In this document: positions 22,788 to 24,379 of the stretch, piece after piece
Layout of the letters: each line of letters starts with the position of its first letter
Numbering within the stretch: the first letter of the stretch is position 1
Source of the DNA: Planctomycetota bacterium
GTDB taxonomy: Bacteria > Planctomycetota > SZUA-567
Reading direction: 5' to 3'
Assembly (NCBI GenBank): GCA_031278535.1
Contig: JAITKH010000367.1
Span: 1-24,379, forward strand
DNA: 24,379 nt
Notes under the pieces: generated by a model
Told to the model about the DNA's origin: nothing
Databases searched by the model: none
What the model saw: the letters and a program-made list of their open reading frames with translations, nothing else
Made by a program: the position numbers and the translations under genes

Positions 22788-24379
22788 GATGGCGTTTCCT
22801 TTCCTTCGAGATAATCAACGACGGTTTCAGCCAGCCGTTCCGGGGAGAGTTCGCCGTCGAGACGGATGTCGGGGTTTTCCGGCGGCTCGAAGGGCGCGGT
22901 GATGCCGGTGAAATTCGGCAGCTTGCCGTCGAGGGCCCGGGCATACAGCCCTTTGGGATCGCGCCTGATGCAGACCGACAGGGGCGTGTCGACAAAGACT
23001 TCCACAAACTCCCCCGGCCGGAACCGGTCGCGGACGGCGGCGCGGTCCTCCCGGTAGGGCGAAATGAAGGCGGCAAGCACGATCAGGCCGGCGTCGGCCA
23101 TCAACCGCGCCACCTCGGCGGCCCGGCGCACGTTCTCGGCCCGGTCGCTCTCGGCGAAGCCAAGATCCCGGTTCAGGCCGTGGCGCAGGTTGTCGCCGTC
23201 GAGGATATAGACGTGCCGGCCCCGGGCATGGAGCATTCGCGCCGCCAGGTTGGCCACGGTGGACTTGCCGGAAGCCGACAGTCCCGTGAACCAGAGCACC
23301 CGGGGTTTCTGACCCTTCTGGATGGCGTGCGCCGCCTGGTCCAGGTCGAAGTCGTGCCAGAACACCGTGTGGCTGCGCCGGAGAGCCAGTTCGATCATCC
23401 CCGCCCCGACGGTGTTCCCGCCAATGCGATCCACCAGCAGGAAGCCGCCCAGATCGCGGCTTTCCCGGTAGGGCGCCACGGGCAGCGGCCGGTCCAGGGC
23501 CAGCTTTATCCGTCCCGCGTCGTTCGGCTTCAGTTCCCTGGCCGGCTTTTCCTGGAGCGTGTTCACGTCCAGCTTTGCCGAAAGCTCGCTGATGGTAGCC
23601 CTGGCCTCGGCCGTTCCCAGGCGGAAAATAAAGGTGCGGCCGGCCACCAGCGGCGGATCGTTCAACCAGACTATTGTGGCGGCCAGGTGATCCGCCGTCT
23701 CCGGCGGCGCTTCCCGGTCGACGACCAGTTCCCCCCGCCCCGCGTCCAGATCGTCCTCCAGTTGCAGGCAGACCGCCTCTTCCGCCCCGGCCTTCGGCAG
23801 ATCGCCGTCCAGGGCGACGATGCGGCGGACTTTGCTCGTCTGCCTCGACGGCAGGAGCAGCACCTTTTGGCCGATCTCGACCGATCCGGAAATTATCGTG
23901 CCAGCCAGCCCCCGGAAATTTCCTGCCCTGGCCACCCATTGCACCGGCAGGCGGAAAGGTTGGGCAGAGACAGTCGGCGGCTCGACGCTTTCCAGCAGTT
24001 CGAGAATGGTTTTGCCTTCATACCAGGGCATGTTTTCGCTTCGCCGGCAGACGTTGTCGCCCCGGAGGGCGGAAATCGGGACGCAATGGACGGAACGGAA
24101 CTTTTCAAGAGTGGCGATGCGCGACCGGTATTCGGCCTCCACCCTGGCGAAGGCCATCCGGTCGTAGCCGCGGCAGTCCATCTTGTTCACCGCCACGACG
24201 ATGTCCGGAACGCCCATCAGCGAAGCGATGACGGTATGCCGGATGGTCTGGGGCAGAAGTCCTTCCGCCGCCCGGGCGATGTCCAGGAGGAGAAGCGCCA
24301 CGTCGGCCCGGGAGGCGCCGGTCGCCATGTTCCGGGTGTATTGCTCGTGGCCGGGGGCGTCCGCCACCAGGTACCGCCT
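22736..24379 (-). CDS. cysNC: Sulfate adenylyltransferase subunit 1 / APS kinase fusion (CysN-CysC), 5' end missing
   Basis: This partial gene gives 547 residues and continues past the right edge. The first part is the CysN GTPase: ADAPGHEQYTRNMATGAS (G3 region), NKMD (G4) and a beta-barrel domain. The C-terminal third is an APS kinase with Walker A GLSASGKST, DGDNLRHGLN and FISPYREDR. CysN drives APS formation with CysD by GTP hydrolysis, and CysC phosphorylates APS to PAPS for sulfation or reduction. cysD would be expected just upstream, outside the window. The last 20 residues after the kinase are Ser/Pro-rich and overlap the integrase start by 52 bases. Confidence 0.95.
   Translation of the reverse strand, partial: RRYLVADAPGHEQYTRNMATGASRADVALLLLDIARAAEGLLPQTIRHTVIASLMGVPDIVVAVNKMDCRGYDRMAFARVEAEYRSRIATLEKFRSVHCVPISALRGDNVCRRSENMPWYEGKTILELLESVEPPTVSAQPFRLPVQWVARAGNFRGLAGTIISGSVEIGQKVLLLPSRQTSKVRRIVALDGDLPKAGAEEAVCLQLEDDLDAGRGELVVDREAPPETADHLAATIVWLNDPPLVAGRTFIFRLGTAEARATISELSAKLDVNTLQEKPARELKPNDAGRIKLALDRPLPVAPYRESRDLGGFLLVDRIGGNTVGAGMIELALRRSHTVFWHDFDLDQAAHAIQKGQKPRVLWFTGLSASGKSTVANLAARMLHARGRHVYILDGDNLRHGLNRDLGFAESDRAENVRRAAEVARLMADAGLIVLAAFISPYREDRAAVRDRFRPGEFVEVFVDTPLSVCIRRDPKGLYARALDGKLPNFTGITAPFEPPENPDIRLDGELSPERLAETVVDYLEGKETPSCPPTLLPSFPTSSVSS

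Overview
The window is GC-rich bacterial DNA from a Gram-negative-type cell. It encodes periplasmic TRAP binding proteins, a Spy/CpxP-like secreted protein and a membrane-anchored periplasmic sensor. No marker gene fixes the lineage; a PVC-superphylum or similar environmental/gut bacterium is possible, but that is a guess. Genes are tightly packed, often overlapping by 1-8 bases. Three near-consensus TTGACA-type promoters are visible.

Region 1 (1-5866, minus strand) is a type III-A (Csm) CRISPR-Cas operon read leftward from one strong promoter: a CARF-HEPN ribonuclease (Csm6/TIGR02710-like), cas6, cas10/csm1 with intact HD and GGDD motifs, csm2, and the 5' part of csm3, which runs off the left edge. 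The csm2 product is unusual. An N-terminal cold-shock domain (residues 1-67) is joined by a linker to a normal Csm2/Cas11 small subunit. Cas10 and the CARF-HEPN protein together predict a cyclic-oligoadenylate defence pathway. No CRISPR array, cas1 or cas2 lies in the window.

Region 2 (5905-9343, plus strand) starts with a divergent Sfp-type phosphopantetheinyl transferase. It is followed by an envelope-stress or metal-sensing module: a secreted Spy/CpxP-like protein, an ECF sigma factor, a 93-residue one-TM protein and a 178-residue TM-anchored periplasmic sensor. The last three resemble CnrH-CnrY-CnrX in architecture.

Region 3 (9349-12199) is a housekeeping run, cysS-folD-ruvX. The FolD protein is divergent and lacks the three catalytic positions needed for classical cyclohydrolase activity.

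Region 4 (12396-21764) is an amino-sugar or acidic-sugar catabolic cluster: nagA, a nagB-like deaminase, two TRAP binding proteins, two complete TRAP permease pairs (Q-M, Q-M) and a Gfo/Idh/MocA oxidoreductase. The likely logic is import of amino-sugar-derived or acidic sugars, deacetylation, deamination to fructose-6-phosphate, and a side oxidation. A GC-rich hairpin repeat occurs in two gaps (12266-12316 and 16880-16930) in opposite orientations.

Region 5 (21783-24379, minus strand) holds a sulfate-activation CysN-CysC fusion, cut by the right edge. A C-terminally truncated tyrosine recombinase overlaps its 3' end by 52 bases and ends inside a hairpin shared with the convergent oxidoreductase gene.
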